Positions 24,226 through 35,990 are shown, counted from the first letter of the stretch. The stretch is 43,435 bases of DNA from Helicobacter aurati (GCF_003364265.1 NZ_NXLW01000017.1:1-43435); one strand, 5' to 3'. Numbers and translations are program-made. Notes: generated from the letters alone by a model not told the origin.

Positions 24226-24819
24226 TTAATAATCCCCATATCCTTCGATACGCATTTCTTCGTTGGGTTTTGGACATTCTAAGAGAATATTTGCTGTGCC
24301 GTAATTGGGAATTTCATTTAAATCAAGCAATATTTCAGGGCTCGAAGTTTGTTGCGCTTCAAAAGAACGTGAAATAACAAGTGAGCAAAGCGAAAGATTC
24401 TCGGGCATAGGTTCTATTTTGTAAAATGTGCCTGTAATATGTGTAACATTATAAATATTGGGTGCAATTCTTGCGTAAAGATTGGAATTGTTGCGTGAAT
24501 AACGATAAAAAGTAATAGCATGGTTATTGGAACGGAAGATGGTGTAATTACCGTGATTATACATTCCTCTTGACATAATATTGGTTGATTGATTCATATT
24601 GAATGCAGATTGTGGAATATCAATTACGCGACCATAAGGTGTATCTTTAAGAAAAGATTTATCAATCGGAATAACGTTAGATGTTACAAAAAGCAATAGC
24701 CCACGATTGGTTTTACTTTTTTGATACGATTGGTTTTTTTCATTCAAAAAACTATCGCTTAACAACAATGAACAGTTTACTAAAAAGAGAATCCATAAAC
24801 ATGTCATAAAACGTATCAT
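24226..24819 (-). CDS. Unrecognised exported protein
   Basis: A 197-aa protein I cannot assign to a family. The N-terminus (MIRFMTCLWILFLVNCSLLL) is a hydrophobic signal sequence; its Cys is preceded by Asn, so it is not a good lipobox. The rest is polar, rich in Asn, Ser and Tyr, without further membrane segments. Two Cys in the second half (LSLCSLV and LLECPKP) may form a disulfide. A GGGGTAG element lies just before the ATG. It lies directly upstream of a LysE-type exporter gene with an 11-base gap, suggesting shared transcription. A periplasmic location is inferred. Confidence 0.65.
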   Translation of the reverse strand: MIRFMTCLWILFLVNCSLLLSDSFLNEKNQSYQKSKTNRGLLLFVTSNVIPIDKSFLKDTPYGRVIDIPQSAFNMNQSTNIMSRGMYNHGNYTIFRSNNHAITFYRYSRNNSNLYARIAPNIYNVTHITGTFYKIEPMPENLSLCSLVISRSFEAQQTSSPEILLDLNEIPNYGTANILLECPKPNEEMRIEGYGDY

Positions 24820-25314
24820 AACTACCCCATTGCAATGTTTTAAATGGCTAAAGCAATTAAGATTCCAACTCGGTTAGCGTCATCAAATTTATCATATCTA
24901 ACTAAATTCACATATTCACACTGGAATTTATTGAATCCCAATCATTTAGGGATAATGCAAGCAATCAGATAAAGATTCCATGATAAAGTATTGTTTCTTC
25001 GCGTTTTATGATTACAGCTTATAATTGCAGTAGGGCAGCATGATTCTGAAAGTAGATAAATCTTGCGTTAAAGATACCAAACATCTTAGATTTATTTGAT
25101 TATTAAACAAGTCGAGGCGAGCAAACATTTCTGAAAATGTTAATTTATGATTAATAAATTATTATTTTTGTAACGTTATGAATGATAAGTGGGCGAGCAC
25201 CATCTTGGTTGCTCTAAACACAACTATTTTCGCTATACTTAAGTTTTTATACATAATTTAGATTAGATAGAAGCTTAATTATTTATTCACGAGTTTTACA
25301 CGAAAGGATACAAC
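24820..25314. other. Divergent intergenic region upstream of icd
   Basis: 495 bases with no convincing gene. The right part holds the icd promoter region: a short stem-loop at 25195-25214 and a TATACT box at 25234-25239. The left part is featureless AT-rich sequence that must contain the promoter of the minus-strand exported protein, though no consensus -10 stands out. Confidence 0.5.
25195..25239 (+). promoter_or_regulatory. icd: Candidate icd promoter with adjacent inverted repeat
   Basis: TATACT at 25234-25239 is a plausible -10, about 75 bases before the ATG. GAGCACC (25195-25201) and GGTTGCTC (25207-25214) form a short interrupted inverted repeat at about -30 to -50, where a regulator could bind. 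This is the most GC-rich patch of the region. Confidence 0.4.
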
Positions 25315-27534
25315 ATGAAAATTACTTACACACTTACGGACGAATCCCCAGCTCTAGCGACTTATTCGTTTTTGCCTATTGCTCGGGCATTTTTGCGACA
25401 TGCCGATATTGAGGTGCTTACCTCCGATATTTCATTATCTGCGAGAATATTAGCCCAATTTCCAGAATCTCTGAATCCAGAACAAAGAGTAGAGGATTCT
25501 CTTAGTGTTTTAGGGGATCTTGTTAAGAGCGCAGAGGCTAATCTGATTAAGACGCCTAATATTTCTGCCTCCATTCCACAGCTTAAAGCGGCGATTAAAG
25601 AATTGCAGGATAAGGGCTATAATGTGCCTGATTTTTATGATGAACCACAAAATGATTTGCAACGCAAGAGCAATGACAAATATCAAAAAGTATTGGGTTC
25701 AGCCGTTAATCCTGTGCTTAGGCAGGGTAATTCAGATAGACGTTCTACTAAGGCTGTAAAGTCTTATGCTCAAAAAAATCCTTACAGAATTGCTGCATTT
25801 AATACAGATTCTAAAAGTTGCGTAAGCTATATGCAGGATGGTGATTTTTTTGCTAATGAAAAGGCAGTATTGATAGAATCTCCGACTACTGCAAAAATCA
25901 TTTTTCAATCTGCAGATGGCAAGAAAGAGACGCTTAAAGAAGGAATCAAGTTAGAACAAAACGAAATCATTGATGCAACATTTATGAATACAAAAAAGCT
26001 TAGTGAGTTTTATCACGAGCAAATTAAGAAATGTAAAGAAGAGGGGATTCTATTTTCTTTACATCTTAAAGCTACGATGATGAAAGTAAGCGATCCTGTT
26101 TTGTTTGGTTATGCAGTGAAAACCTATTTTAGAGATCTTTTCGAACTCTTTGGCGAAGAATTAGCGAGGCTTGGAGTAAATGCGAATAATGGCGTGAGTG
26201 AAATACTTGCTAAGATAGAATCTTCTCCTAAAAAAGCTGAAATATTTGCTAAATATCAAGAAATATTGAAGCAGAATGCCAAGATTTCTATGGTTAATTC
26301 CGATAAAGGTATTACCAATTTGCATGTCCCTAGTGATGTTATTGTTGATGCTTCTATGCCGGCTATGTTGAAAAATGGTGCGAAACTTTGGGATAGTGAG
26401 GGCAAAGAATGTGATACCAATGCTGTAATACCCGATAGGACTTATGCAACAATTTACGAAGCTGTGTTAGATGATTTACGTTGTAATGGCGTGCTTAATC
26501 CTCAAACTCTTGGAAGTGTGTCAAATGTTGGGCTTATGGCGAAAAAAGCACAAGAGTATGGATCGCACGATAAAACCTTTATTGCGACTAGCGATGGGAA
26601 GTTTATTGTGATGGATTCTCAAGATAAAGTTTTGCTCTTACATGAGGTTAGGAAAGGCGATATTTATCGCGTTAATCAGGCAAAATTTGACGCTGTGCAG
26701 AATTGGATTGATTTAGGAATTGAGAGAGCAAAAACCACTGGAGATATAGCTATTTTTTGGTTAGATTCTAAACGCGCAAGTAATAAAATTATGATTGATT
26801 TAGTTCAAGCAAGATTGCGAGAAAAGCTTGGAGAAAGAAGCAAAGATATTCTTATCTTAGCACCTAAAGAAGCGTGTTTAGAATCTTTGCGCATTATTCG
26901 TAGTGGCAAAGATGTGATTTCTATTACAGGGAATGTATTGCGCGATTATCTCACAGATTTGTTTCCTATTCTTGAACTCGGCACAAGTGCAAAAATGCTT
27001 TCGGTTGTTCCAATGCTTAATGGCGGAGCAATGTTTGAGACAGGTGCTGGAGGTAGTGCGCCTAAGCAGGTAGAGCAATTAGTCAATGAAAATCATTTGC
27101 GCTGGGATAGCTTGGGAGAGTTTTTGGCATTGCAGGCTAGCTTGGAATTTTATGCGCAAAGAAACAATAACAATAAGGCAAAAATATTAGCCGATGCGCT
27201 TGATAATGCGATTGGACAATGGTTAGATAACAATAAAGCACCTTCACGTAAGGTTGGTGAAGACGATAATCGCACAAGCCATTTTTATTTAAGTCTCTAT
27301 TTTGCTAAGGCATTATCAGAGCAAACGGCAGATTCTACTCTTGCGAAGTTTTTTAAGCCTGTTTCTGATGCTTTGGAATCGCAACAGGATTCTATACGTT
27401 CAGAATTTAATTCTATACAGGGAGCGAAAGTAGATTTAGGTGGATACTATAAATTTGATGATGCTAAAACTGAGTCTGTTATGCGACCAAGTAAGAGTTT
27501 CAATGCTATTATTGATAGGATTGCAAAGGGTTAA
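25315..27534 (+). CDS. icd: Monomeric NADP-dependent isocitrate dehydrogenase
   Basis: It oxidises isocitrate to 2-oxoglutarate and CO2 with NADP, in the TCA cycle. The 739-aa length and the N-terminus ITYTLTDESPALATYSFLPI identify the monomeric type, which is about 80 kDa, not the 400-aa homodimer. Further family blocks are SDRRSTKAVKSYAQKNP, the LHLKATMMKVSDPVLFG region and the C-terminal GAGGSAPKQVEQL segment. The RBS is GAAAGGA. Campylobacter jejuni has this type, whereas H. pylori has the dimeric one, so the gene informs on lineage. It stands alone and converges on a helicase gene with 25 bases between stops. Confidence 0.96.
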   Translation: MKITYTLTDESPALATYSFLPIARAFLRHADIEVLTSDISLSARILAQFPESLNPEQRVEDSLSVLGDLVKSAEANLIKTPNISASIPQLKAAIKELQDKGYNVPDFYDEPQNDLQRKSNDKYQKVLGSAVNPVLRQGNSDRRSTKAVKSYAQKNPYRIAAFNTDSKSCVSYMQDGDFFANEKAVLIESPTTAKIIFQSADGKKETLKEGIKLEQNEIIDATFMNTKKLSEFYHEQIKKCKEEGILFSLHLKATMMKVSDPVLFGYAVKTYFRDLFELFGEELARLGVNANNGVSEILAKIESSPKKAEIFAKYQEILKQNAKISMVNSDKGITNLHVPSDVIVDASMPAMLKNGAKLWDSEGKECDTNAVIPDRTYATIYEAVLDDLRCNGVLNPQTLGSVSNVGLMAKKAQEYGSHDKTFIATSDGKFIVMDSQDKVLLLHEVRKGDIYRVNQAKFDAVQNWIDLGIERAKTTGDIAIFWLDSKRASNKIMIDLVQARLREKLGERSKDILILAPKEACLESLRIIRSGKDVISITGNVLRDYLTDLFPILELGTSAKMLSVVPMLNGGAMFETGAGGSAPKQVEQLVNENHLRWDSLGEFLALQASLEFYAQRNNNNKAKILADALDNAIGQWLDNNKAPSRKVGEDDNRTSHFYLSLYFAKALSEQTADSTLAKFFKPVSDALESQQDSIRSEFNSIQGAKVDLGGYYKFDDAKTESVMRPSKSFNAIIDRIAKG

Positions 27535-27559
27535 AGTTTGTAGAGTCAATGAATTGTGT

Positions 27560-29341
27560 TCATGTTCCAATGAGTTTTGTCGCGAAAGCTTTGTTGTAGG
27601 GTTTAGCAATTTGCAATAGCGAAGCAATAAGCTGCCCTTTCTTTTGTAGCCAAAAATTATAATCACATACAATTATCAATTTCTTTTTTAAACGGCTAAT
27701 GGCTACGTTGAGAGCGAATAGTGCCCCCTTATTCATTGAATTTGTCATAAACATGCTAAATTTCACGGGTGAAAATATTATGCAATCAAATTCTTTGCCT
27801 TGTGATTTATGTATAGTAAAAACGCGGTTACGAGGTACACCCTTACGCAATAAGAGCTTTTGTTGATCACGAAAGGGAGTAAGCACAGCATAATCGGCAA
27901 AGTCATTGATTATCGTCATAATAGCGTTTGCTTCAGCTATATTTTCATTATTACTGCTTGTAGCATAATGGTATGGTTTCCCGTATTGCTTAGAATCTAT
28001 AAAATAAATTTCTGTTTGTTCTCCTTTTCCCTGCAAACCATTGCAATACACATGCCCGTCAAGAATCTGGGCAAGATTGTTGCCATAACGGTGTGTTACG
28101 GTAAGTTTGTAATGGGCAATATTCTGAAAAGTTATTTCATCATGATTGTGCGCATGATGCAAACCTGTATGGTCGCGCAACAGAGATTCAATGAAAAGCG
28201 CGTTGAGATTCCATAAACAAACCTCGTGCTTTTCTGCAGAGATTGTTTTAGTATCCATAAGACAAATGGGCATGAGCTGTTTGTGGTCTCCTAGAAGCGT
28301 AAGAGGAATATTGAGTTGCAATGGAGCAATAAGCTTAATAAGGGGAGAAAAGGCGCATTCGTCAAGGAAAATATGCGCAAAGTTTAGAGTAGAGAGGATT
28401 TGATAACGTTTTACAAAACTATCTAATGTTAATCCTATAACTAGGCATTCTTGTAGTCTGTCTTTAAGATTAGGAGAGGCAAAGAGCTTCGTGCTTTCTG
28501 CCTGCTTTGATTCTTCCTCATCTGTATGTATGCACACTTCAGGATAGTGTTGTAAAAAATCATGACTAGGCATACCAAGACGTAAAAATTTCTCACGCGC
28601 AATACCTTTTACATCGCATTTTGTTATAAGTGCCGTAAATATTTGTTCTAGTGCCGTATTAGTTGGGGCAAGAATCAAGGCTTTCTTTTGCTGCATAATG
28701 ATATTCAGTAGAGCAAAGAAAAGCACAACTTGTGTTTTACCGCTACCGCTTATACCCCAAATATAACTCATTGGGGAAGAAAAAATGCCTTTGAGTGCTT
28801 TTTGTTGTTGGACGTTAATGTAAGAATCAAGAGGAATTGTTAATGAAAGAGGCTTTTGCGAAGGTAAGGCAAGATGTAACTTTTGCTGACAAAAAGAAAG
28901 AATATTGCTTACAAGGAATTTCAAATCTACAAAAAGCTTGAGATATTTCGCAATATTATTATCAAGAGTATTTGTATTGGACAGGTTCATATCAGATTCT
29001 TGTTCTAATAGATGCAATGCCGTTTGCAAAGTTGTATCTGTGAGGGGAATATGCAATGTGCGGGTAAGCTCGTTGTAATGTTTTTTTTCATAGGAATCTA
29101 AATCTATGCTTGTAGAGCCAATAGAGAGTTGCAGATAATCAACCGCAAGAAGAGGTTGTTCAAGAGAGAGAATAAGTGTATTTTGTTGCCGTGTTTCTTG
29201 TGGATTCTCACTATGTGGAATATTTTTGGAGTGAATTATTGCTTTGGTGATTTTGATTTCTTCTCTGCCTAAGTTATTTTCTTCTAAGTATGCTAAGTAG
29301 TCTTGCGCAGATTTTATGATGTAGTCATGTAGAGTGGACAT
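27560..29341 (-). CDS. Superfamily 1B (Upf1-like) helicase
   Basis: A 593-aa ATP-dependent DNA/RNA helicase. Visible motifs in order are I (WGISGSGKTQ), Ia (LILAPTNTALEQI), II (IFLDECAF), III (LLGDHKQLMP), a motif IV/Va region (VLTPFRDQQKLL, then FTIHKSQGKEFD) and VI (ALNVAISRLKKKLII). The DECA box plus GDHKQL is typical of the Upf1/Dna2-like branch. The N-terminal 160 residues or so have no recognisable motif, and there is no nuclease or zinc cluster. The gene stands alone between convergent icd and divergent hisZ-purA. Similar stand-alone AAA-type helicases occur in epsilonproteobacteria, but their physiological role is not known. Confidence 0.83.
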   Translation of the reverse strand: MSTLHDYIIKSAQDYLAYLEENNLGREEIKITKAIIHSKNIPHSENPQETRQQNTLILSLEQPLLAVDYLQLSIGSTSIDLDSYEKKHYNELTRTLHIPLTDTTLQTALHLLEQESDMNLSNTNTLDNNIAKYLKLFVDLKFLVSNILSFCQQKLHLALPSQKPLSLTIPLDSYINVQQQKALKGIFSSPMSYIWGISGSGKTQVVLFFALLNIIMQQKKALILAPTNTALEQIFTALITKCDVKGIAREKFLRLGMPSHDFLQHYPEVCIHTDEEESKQAESTKLFASPNLKDRLQECLVIGLTLDSFVKRYQILSTLNFAHIFLDECAFSPLIKLIAPLQLNIPLTLLGDHKQLMPICLMDTKTISAEKHEVCLWNLNALFIESLLRDHTGLHHAHNHDEITFQNIAHYKLTVTHRYGNNLAQILDGHVYCNGLQGKGEQTEIYFIDSKQYGKPYHYATSSNNENIAEANAIMTIINDFADYAVLTPFRDQQKLLLRKGVPRNRVFTIHKSQGKEFDCIIFSPVKFSMFMTNSMNKGALFALNVAISRLKKKLIIVCDYNFWLQKKGQLIASLLQIAKPYNKAFATKLIGT

Positions 29342-29417
29342 TGCCTTTCCTGAATGTGAGGTGATTTGGATTTTAACAAAAACTCTCTAACAACAGCCGC
29401 AATTGGACAATTTTGGA

Positions 29418-29423
29418 TATAAT
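29418..29423 (+). promoter_or_regulatory. Candidate -10 box for hisZ-purA
   Basis: TATAAT at 29418-29423 lies 27 bases before the first possible start codon, giving a very short leader. Confidence 0.5.
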
Positions 29424-29449
29424 CAAAAGTTTATTCAAGGATTAGGATA

Positions 29450-31629
<2,180 letters not shown>

Positions 31630-31677
31630 TCAAATGTTCTGCGGATAGAATCTATGGAATCTTATATATTCGGAATC

Positions 31678-33978
31678 TTATACTGAAAATATATATCGAA
31701 ATATTGCATTACCACCATAGTGATAAAAACTTTCTTTCTCGCTTAAAGTCCATTTAAGGAATGTTTCAAAGCCTAATTGTGTAGTGTTGTTTATGGCAAA
31801 TTGTCCTGTTAGATGAAACGATATTCTTTTATTGTAAGGAGAGTCAAAAGCAATATGACTTCCATCTTGAAAAGATAAAAGAAGTTTTTGAGAATTTAAT
31901 AGGAAATGTTCATAATCAAATTCTAGTGCAATATGTTTATTGTTGTCTATTATATAGCGACTCTCTAATCCTACGGAGAGATTCAAATGGTATGCGTCAT
32001 AGCCACGTGAGCCAAGAGAAGAGTTTGCAGTCGCGGATTCTACAAAATTAGCTGATAAATTATAGCTCTGGTGAAGACCGAGATAAGGCTTTAGAGAAAT
32101 GTTGTTGTAGAAAAAACGATACCCCAATTGCGTATCAAGTGGCATACTCTGAAATATGTAATTTGTGCTTAGTGAATCATTTACTTGTAAGGCGTTAATT
32201 TGCATATTTCTTTGGGAATCTATAATTGATAGAAAATAGCCAAGCAAAATATCTAATTCAAGATTCTGATTTGCAAGAAAACGTGAATGTACATTCATTG
32301 CGAATCCTATATTATGACTTCGATTTTGAAATGTGGATTGCAAGAGAGTGAAGTTTCTTTGTTTGTCTTGTATGCTGCCGTATGCGTAGGCGGTTTGCAA
32401 TGACAATAAAGAATTTAAGAAATTAAAGTGCGTTCCTGCTTTTATTCCGTTAAAAGTGCCGTTTGCGCTGCCTGATATGCCGCTAACGATGCCACCTACT
32501 TCTACATTAGTGGTATTGGCATATTGATTTATAAAAAATGAATCGACTTTCATATTGCTTTTTAACATATCAATTAAGCTTAACGGTAAAGTAAAGAATT
32601 GAGACATTAAAGCCCCATTCATTTCATCTATATCAGCTTTGATACTATTGCGATTAGAGCCATTCACTGTATAGATTCCATTACCAAGACTTTGTAAGAT
32701 TGCCTGTTGGTTTGAATCAAGTGTGTTTGTGAATTGCTTAATAGCGTCATGATTGATAGTCAATGTAGCTTTGCCATCCCAACGATTATTGGCTCCGTAG
32801 GAAAGCTGTGCGCTTGCAAACTCTGTATTGCCATTTTTTATTTGTACATTCGCGTTAGTTGCGATTGGTCCATTGACAAGCGTATATGAATTATCTGTTG
32901 CGCCAGCGAAGTCTACGATAATTGTTCCATTATTTTCGAGATTCCCGTTGAACACCCCCATTTTGCCTTTATATACACCAAAAGTTAATGTGCTGCCTGC
33001 TTCATTGGCAAGCTTTGTTGCGCTAAGAGTTGCGCCATAGATTCCAATATTTGAATCTTGTGGGCTTAATAACCCGCCTCCATTTGTTGCTGAGCCACCT
33101 CTTGTAGAAGTAATTTGTCCGTTCACATTCATAGTTCCACCATAAAGCAGTAATTGTCCACCGCCACCAAATGGAGGATCAAATACGTTAAATCCAACCG
33201 ATCCATTTCCCGTAGCATCGATTTGTGCTTGTCCGCCATTGTAGAAGTTCCCTACTACGGTGATATTACCTTCATGATTCTGAAAAGTTGCAGTGCCGTT
33301 AGTATTGAGATTGACAGGACTTCCAATATTATAGACATTACCGTTGAGTGTGATTTGTCCACCGTTATTCGATAAATTCTTTTGTATTCTTATAGTATTC
33401 GCTTGGACGTTAAGCTTGGCGTTTGTATTGACCGTAAGATTCCCATCATGGATAAAGAATATTGCTTGAATAAAATCTGCAGTAGCATTTTGTCCCAATA
33501 TTAAAGAAGTGTTGCTATTAAAACGTACTTTGGAACTTCCTCCATAGTCTGAACCTGCCGCGTTAATGATGTTTCCACTTGAAATGACGCTTAATGTTGC
33601 GCCGTTGCCAACATTAATGCCTCTTTGCTGAATTGCTAATGTGTGCGTATTGATAAAAGCCACTTGAATATTCTCACCAATGTCTATTCCTTTTGAGTAA
33701 AATGTCGTTGTGCTAGTTTTTGCATTTGGGGGATCTTGGATTTCCAAAATATATCCTGATCCAGGAGCACCGATAATATTTAAATAAGTATTTTTACCGT
33801 CACCTATTGCTGAAGGTTCAAAGTTGCCTTTGCTTGCAGTAATAGTGTCGTTTCTTGTACCGCCGTTGAGTGTTATTGTGGAAGGCATATTAAAATCAAT
33901 CCAATCTACTGCGTGTAGGTATGAAAATAGAGTAAGAGTTACAAAAGGAAATACGCAAGTGTGAATATATTTTTTCAT
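31678..33978 (-). CDS. Autotransporter (VacA-like family) outer membrane protein
   Basis: A 766-aa type Va secreted or surface protein. It has a Sec signal (MKKYIHTCVFPFVTLTLFSY, cleavage after LHA) and then a passenger domain of about 430 residues rich in Gly, Asn, Thr and short repeated strands such as NGQITSTRGG and NNGQITLNGNVYN. This pattern predicts a beta-helix. A linker (DEMNGALMSQFFTLPLSLID) leads into a C-terminal beta-barrel of about 290 residues ending AIFRYIFSV. The passenger is short compared with VacA (over 800 residues), and I see no toxin-specific motif. It has its own -10 box and converges with purA. Confidence 0.85.
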   Translation of the reverse strand: MKKYIHTCVFPFVTLTLFSYLHAVDWIDFNMPSTITLNGGTRNDTITASKGNFEPSAIGDGKNTYLNIIGAPGSGYILEIQDPPNAKTSTTTFYSKGIDIGENIQVAFINTHTLAIQQRGINVGNGATLSVISSGNIINAAGSDYGGSSKVRFNSNTSLILGQNATADFIQAIFFIHDGNLTVNTNAKLNVQANTIRIQKNLSNNGGQITLNGNVYNIGSPVNLNTNGTATFQNHEGNITVVGNFYNGGQAQIDATGNGSVGFNVFDPPFGGGGQLLLYGGTMNVNGQITSTRGGSATNGGGLLSPQDSNIGIYGATLSATKLANEAGSTLTFGVYKGKMGVFNGNLENNGTIIVDFAGATDNSYTLVNGPIATNANVQIKNGNTEFASAQLSYGANNRWDGKATLTINHDAIKQFTNTLDSNQQAILQSLGNGIYTVNGSNRNSIKADIDEMNGALMSQFFTLPLSLIDMLKSNMKVDSFFINQYANTTNVEVGGIVSGISGSANGTFNGIKAGTHFNFLNSLLSLQTAYAYGSIQDKQRNFTLLQSTFQNRSHNIGFAMNVHSRFLANQNLELDILLGYFLSIIDSQRNMQINALQVNDSLSTNYIFQSMPLDTQLGYRFFYNNISLKPYLGLHQSYNLSANFVESATANSSLGSRGYDAYHLNLSVGLESRYIIDNNKHIALEFDYEHFLLNSQKLLLSFQDGSHIAFDSPYNKRISFHLTGQFAINNTTQLGFETFLKWTLSEKESFYHYGGNAIFRYIFSV

Positions 33979-34023
33979 TAAAGATTCTTTGTGCTTTTGG
34001 TATATTGAGTTAAATTAGAATCA

Positions 34024-34029
34024 ATTATA
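34024..34029 (-). promoter_or_regulatory. Candidate -10 box for the autotransporter gene
   Basis: The minus strand reads TATAAT, 46-51 bases before the ATG at 33978. Most of the 310-base divergent gap (33979-34288) is otherwise AT-rich without other structure, apart from the dctP promoter near its right end. Confidence 0.5.
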
Positions 34030-34179
34030 TCTTATTGATATTTAAATATTTCTAATATCTCTCTAAGATTCTTAGGATTTAACTTACAGATACAATTAAG
34101 CGTAACATTTAGTAAGTTTTTTAAAAATTAAGAGTTAAACTGCTTTTTCAATTATTGTTGTGTTTGTGAAGATTTTAGG

Positions 34180-34185
34180 TATAAT
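34180..34185 (+). promoter_or_regulatory. Candidate -10 box for dctPQM
   Basis: TATAAT at 34180-34185 is preceded by TTGTGT about 16 bases upstream. The predicted leader is about 97 bases before the dctP ATG. Confidence 0.55.
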
Positions 34186-34288
34186 CAGTCAAGATTCAAG
34201 ATAGAGAATCTTACAATTTGCCTAGAAATTGCGCTTAAGATAAGATTGAGATGCACTCGTTGTTGTTTAAGATTTTTAAGGAGTAAGT

Positions 34289-35362
34289 ATGAAAAAGGTA
34301 ATTAATATCTGCTCATCTATGAGTAGTTTTCTAATAATAAGTTTATGCGTTTTATCGTTCGTTGCTTGCGGCGACAATAAGGATTCTAAAACCAAACAAA
34401 ATGCGACAAGTCAGAATGATACTCCAAGCGATAAAGTCTATGTCGTGAAGTTTGCGCATGTTGTAAGTAGTGGGACACCTAAGGGAAAAGCAGCTGAATT
34501 ATTTGCAAAACGAGCAGGTGAGCTTAGTAATGGTAGATTAAAAGTTGAAGTTTTTCCTTCAGCTCAACTTGTAGATGATGACAAAGTTTTCACAGAGATT
34601 AAAAGAAATAATGTGCAAATGGCAGCACCTAGTTTTTCTAAATTCACTCCTATTGTCAAGGAGTTTAATATATGGGATGTTCCTTTTTTGTTTCGTGATA
34701 ATGAACATTTACATAAAGTTATGGACGGAGAAGTAGGGGATCTTCTTAAGAGCAAAGTTACAGAGAAAGGTTTTGTGGCTCTTGATTATTGGGATTCTGG
34801 GTTTAAACATTTCAGCACGAACAAGAAGCCTATTATTGTGCCACACGATGCAAAAGGGCAGAAGATGCGTATTATGAGTTCTAAAATATTGGAGGAACAA
34901 ACAAAAGCTATTGGTGCGATACCACAAGTTATTAATTTTGGTGAAGTTTATTCATCATTGCAAACAGGCGTTGTAGATTCTGCAGAGAATCCGTTGTCTA
35001 ATCTTTATAACTCTAAATTCTATGAAGTGCAAAGCTCTATAACACTTACTAGTCACGGCTATCTTGGCTATCTTGTTATTGTGAGTGAAAAGTTTTGGAA
35101 AGATTTGCCAGATGATTTAAAGCAGATATTCAAAGAGGCATTACATGAAGCAACTTTGTTTGAGCGCGAGGAAACGCAAAGAGATGAATCCATATTGCTA
35201 AAAAATCTTGAAGATTATGCGCAAAAAAGTGGAAAACTCCGAATCTTTACGTTGACTCCTGAACAAAAGAAAGAATGGGAAGATGTCATGCTTGCCATTT
35301 ATCCAAAGTTTTATAATATTGTAGGTAAAGATTTAATCACAAAGATTCAGGATATACGATAA
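34289..35362 (+). CDS. dctP: TRAP transporter solute-binding protein, lipoprotein type
   Basis: A 357-aa periplasmic receptor of a TRAP transporter, probably for C4-dicarboxylates. The DctP-like block KMRIMSSKILEEQTKAIGA carries the conserved Arg that salt-bridges the substrate carboxylate. It is followed by GEVYSSLQTGVVDSAENPLS and HGYLGYLVIVSEKFW, all typical of the DctP branch. The N-terminus is a lipoprotein-like signal with Cys27 (LSFVAC) and then a charged 20-residue linker before VKFAHVV, so the receptor is likely membrane-anchored; most Gram-negative DctP proteins are free. It is first in a dctP-dctQ-dctM operon. An RBS, AAGGAG, precedes the ATG. Confidence 0.9.
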   Translation: MKKVINICSSMSSFLIISLCVLSFVACGDNKDSKTKQNATSQNDTPSDKVYVVKFAHVVSSGTPKGKAAELFAKRAGELSNGRLKVEVFPSAQLVDDDKVFTEIKRNNVQMAAPSFSKFTPIVKEFNIWDVPFLFRDNEHLHKVMDGEVGDLLKSKVTEKGFVALDYWDSGFKHFSTNKKPIIVPHDAKGQKMRIMSSKILEEQTKAIGAIPQVINFGEVYSSLQTGVVDSAENPLSNLYNSKFYEVQSSITLTSHGYLGYLVIVSEKFWKDLPDDLKQIFKEALHEATLFEREETQRDESILLKNLEDYAQKSGKLRIFTLTPEQKKEWEDVMLAIYPKFYNIVGKDLITKIQDIR

Positions 35363-35384
35363 TTTCATTTGGAGGGGAATGAAG

Positions 35385-35990
35385 ATGTTTTTGGCTACAT
35401 TTTTTTCATCTTTACATAAGTCAGTGTTGCTTAATAGGATTTTTAGTGCATTAGATAAGGTTATTGCTTTTATTAATAAGAATGTAGCTGTATTTGGCTT
35501 ATTGTTGGGCGTTATTATTGTGGCAGTTAACGTGTTTTTACGTACATTGAGTTCTTGGTATCCAGAAATCGGATCGATTACTTGGGGTGAAGAAGTAGCA
35601 AGATATTGTTTTATATGGAGCGCGCTTTTTGGTGCGGCATACGGTTTTAGAAAGGGAATACACATCTCTGTAATGATTTTAGTTGAGAAATTTCCGTCTA
35701 TGATTGCAAAAATATGCATTCTTGTTTCTTATATGTGCTGCATAATCTACCTTGGCTTTATGTGTTATGCTAGTATTGATGTGTGCTATCTTAACTATAC
35801 TCTTGGCGTTAGCAGTGAATCTTTTCATGATATTCCTCTATGGTATTTTTTATTATGCTTGCCTATCGCCTTTTTAGGGGCGACTTATCGCGTTATAGAA
35901 AAATTTTATGAAGTGTTATGGATGGATAAGACAACCTTAACGAAAAGCCTACAGGATGAATTTATTCATGATTCTACGGTGAAAGAGTAG
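35385..35990 (+). CDS. dctQ: TRAP transporter small permease
   Basis: A 201-aa inner membrane protein with four hydrophobic helices, the DctQ subunit that pairs with DctM. The helix 1 segment is FGLLLGVIIVAVNVFLR, and the family-typical TWGEEVARYCFIWSALFGAAYG follows. The ATG at 35385 fits the strong GGAGGGG (35371-35377) at seven bases; an earlier ATG at 35379 lies one base from it and is unlikely. It is separated from dctP by only 22 bases and ends 3 bases before dctM. Confidence 0.93.
   Translation: MFLATFFSSLHKSVLLNRIFSALDKVIAFINKNVAVFGLLLGVIIVAVNVFLRTLSSWYPEIGSITWGEEVARYCFIWSALFGAAYGFRKGIHISVMILVEKFPSMIAKICILVSYMCCIIYLGFMCYASIDVCYLNYTLGVSSESFHDIPLWYFLLCLPIAFLGATYRVIEKFYEVLWMDKTTLTKSLQDEFIHDSTVKE

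Noticed and set aside
25195-25214. Short stem-loop upstream of icd as a terminator
   Set aside because: No gene ends just before it and no T-run follows; kept only as a possible operator in the icd promoter.
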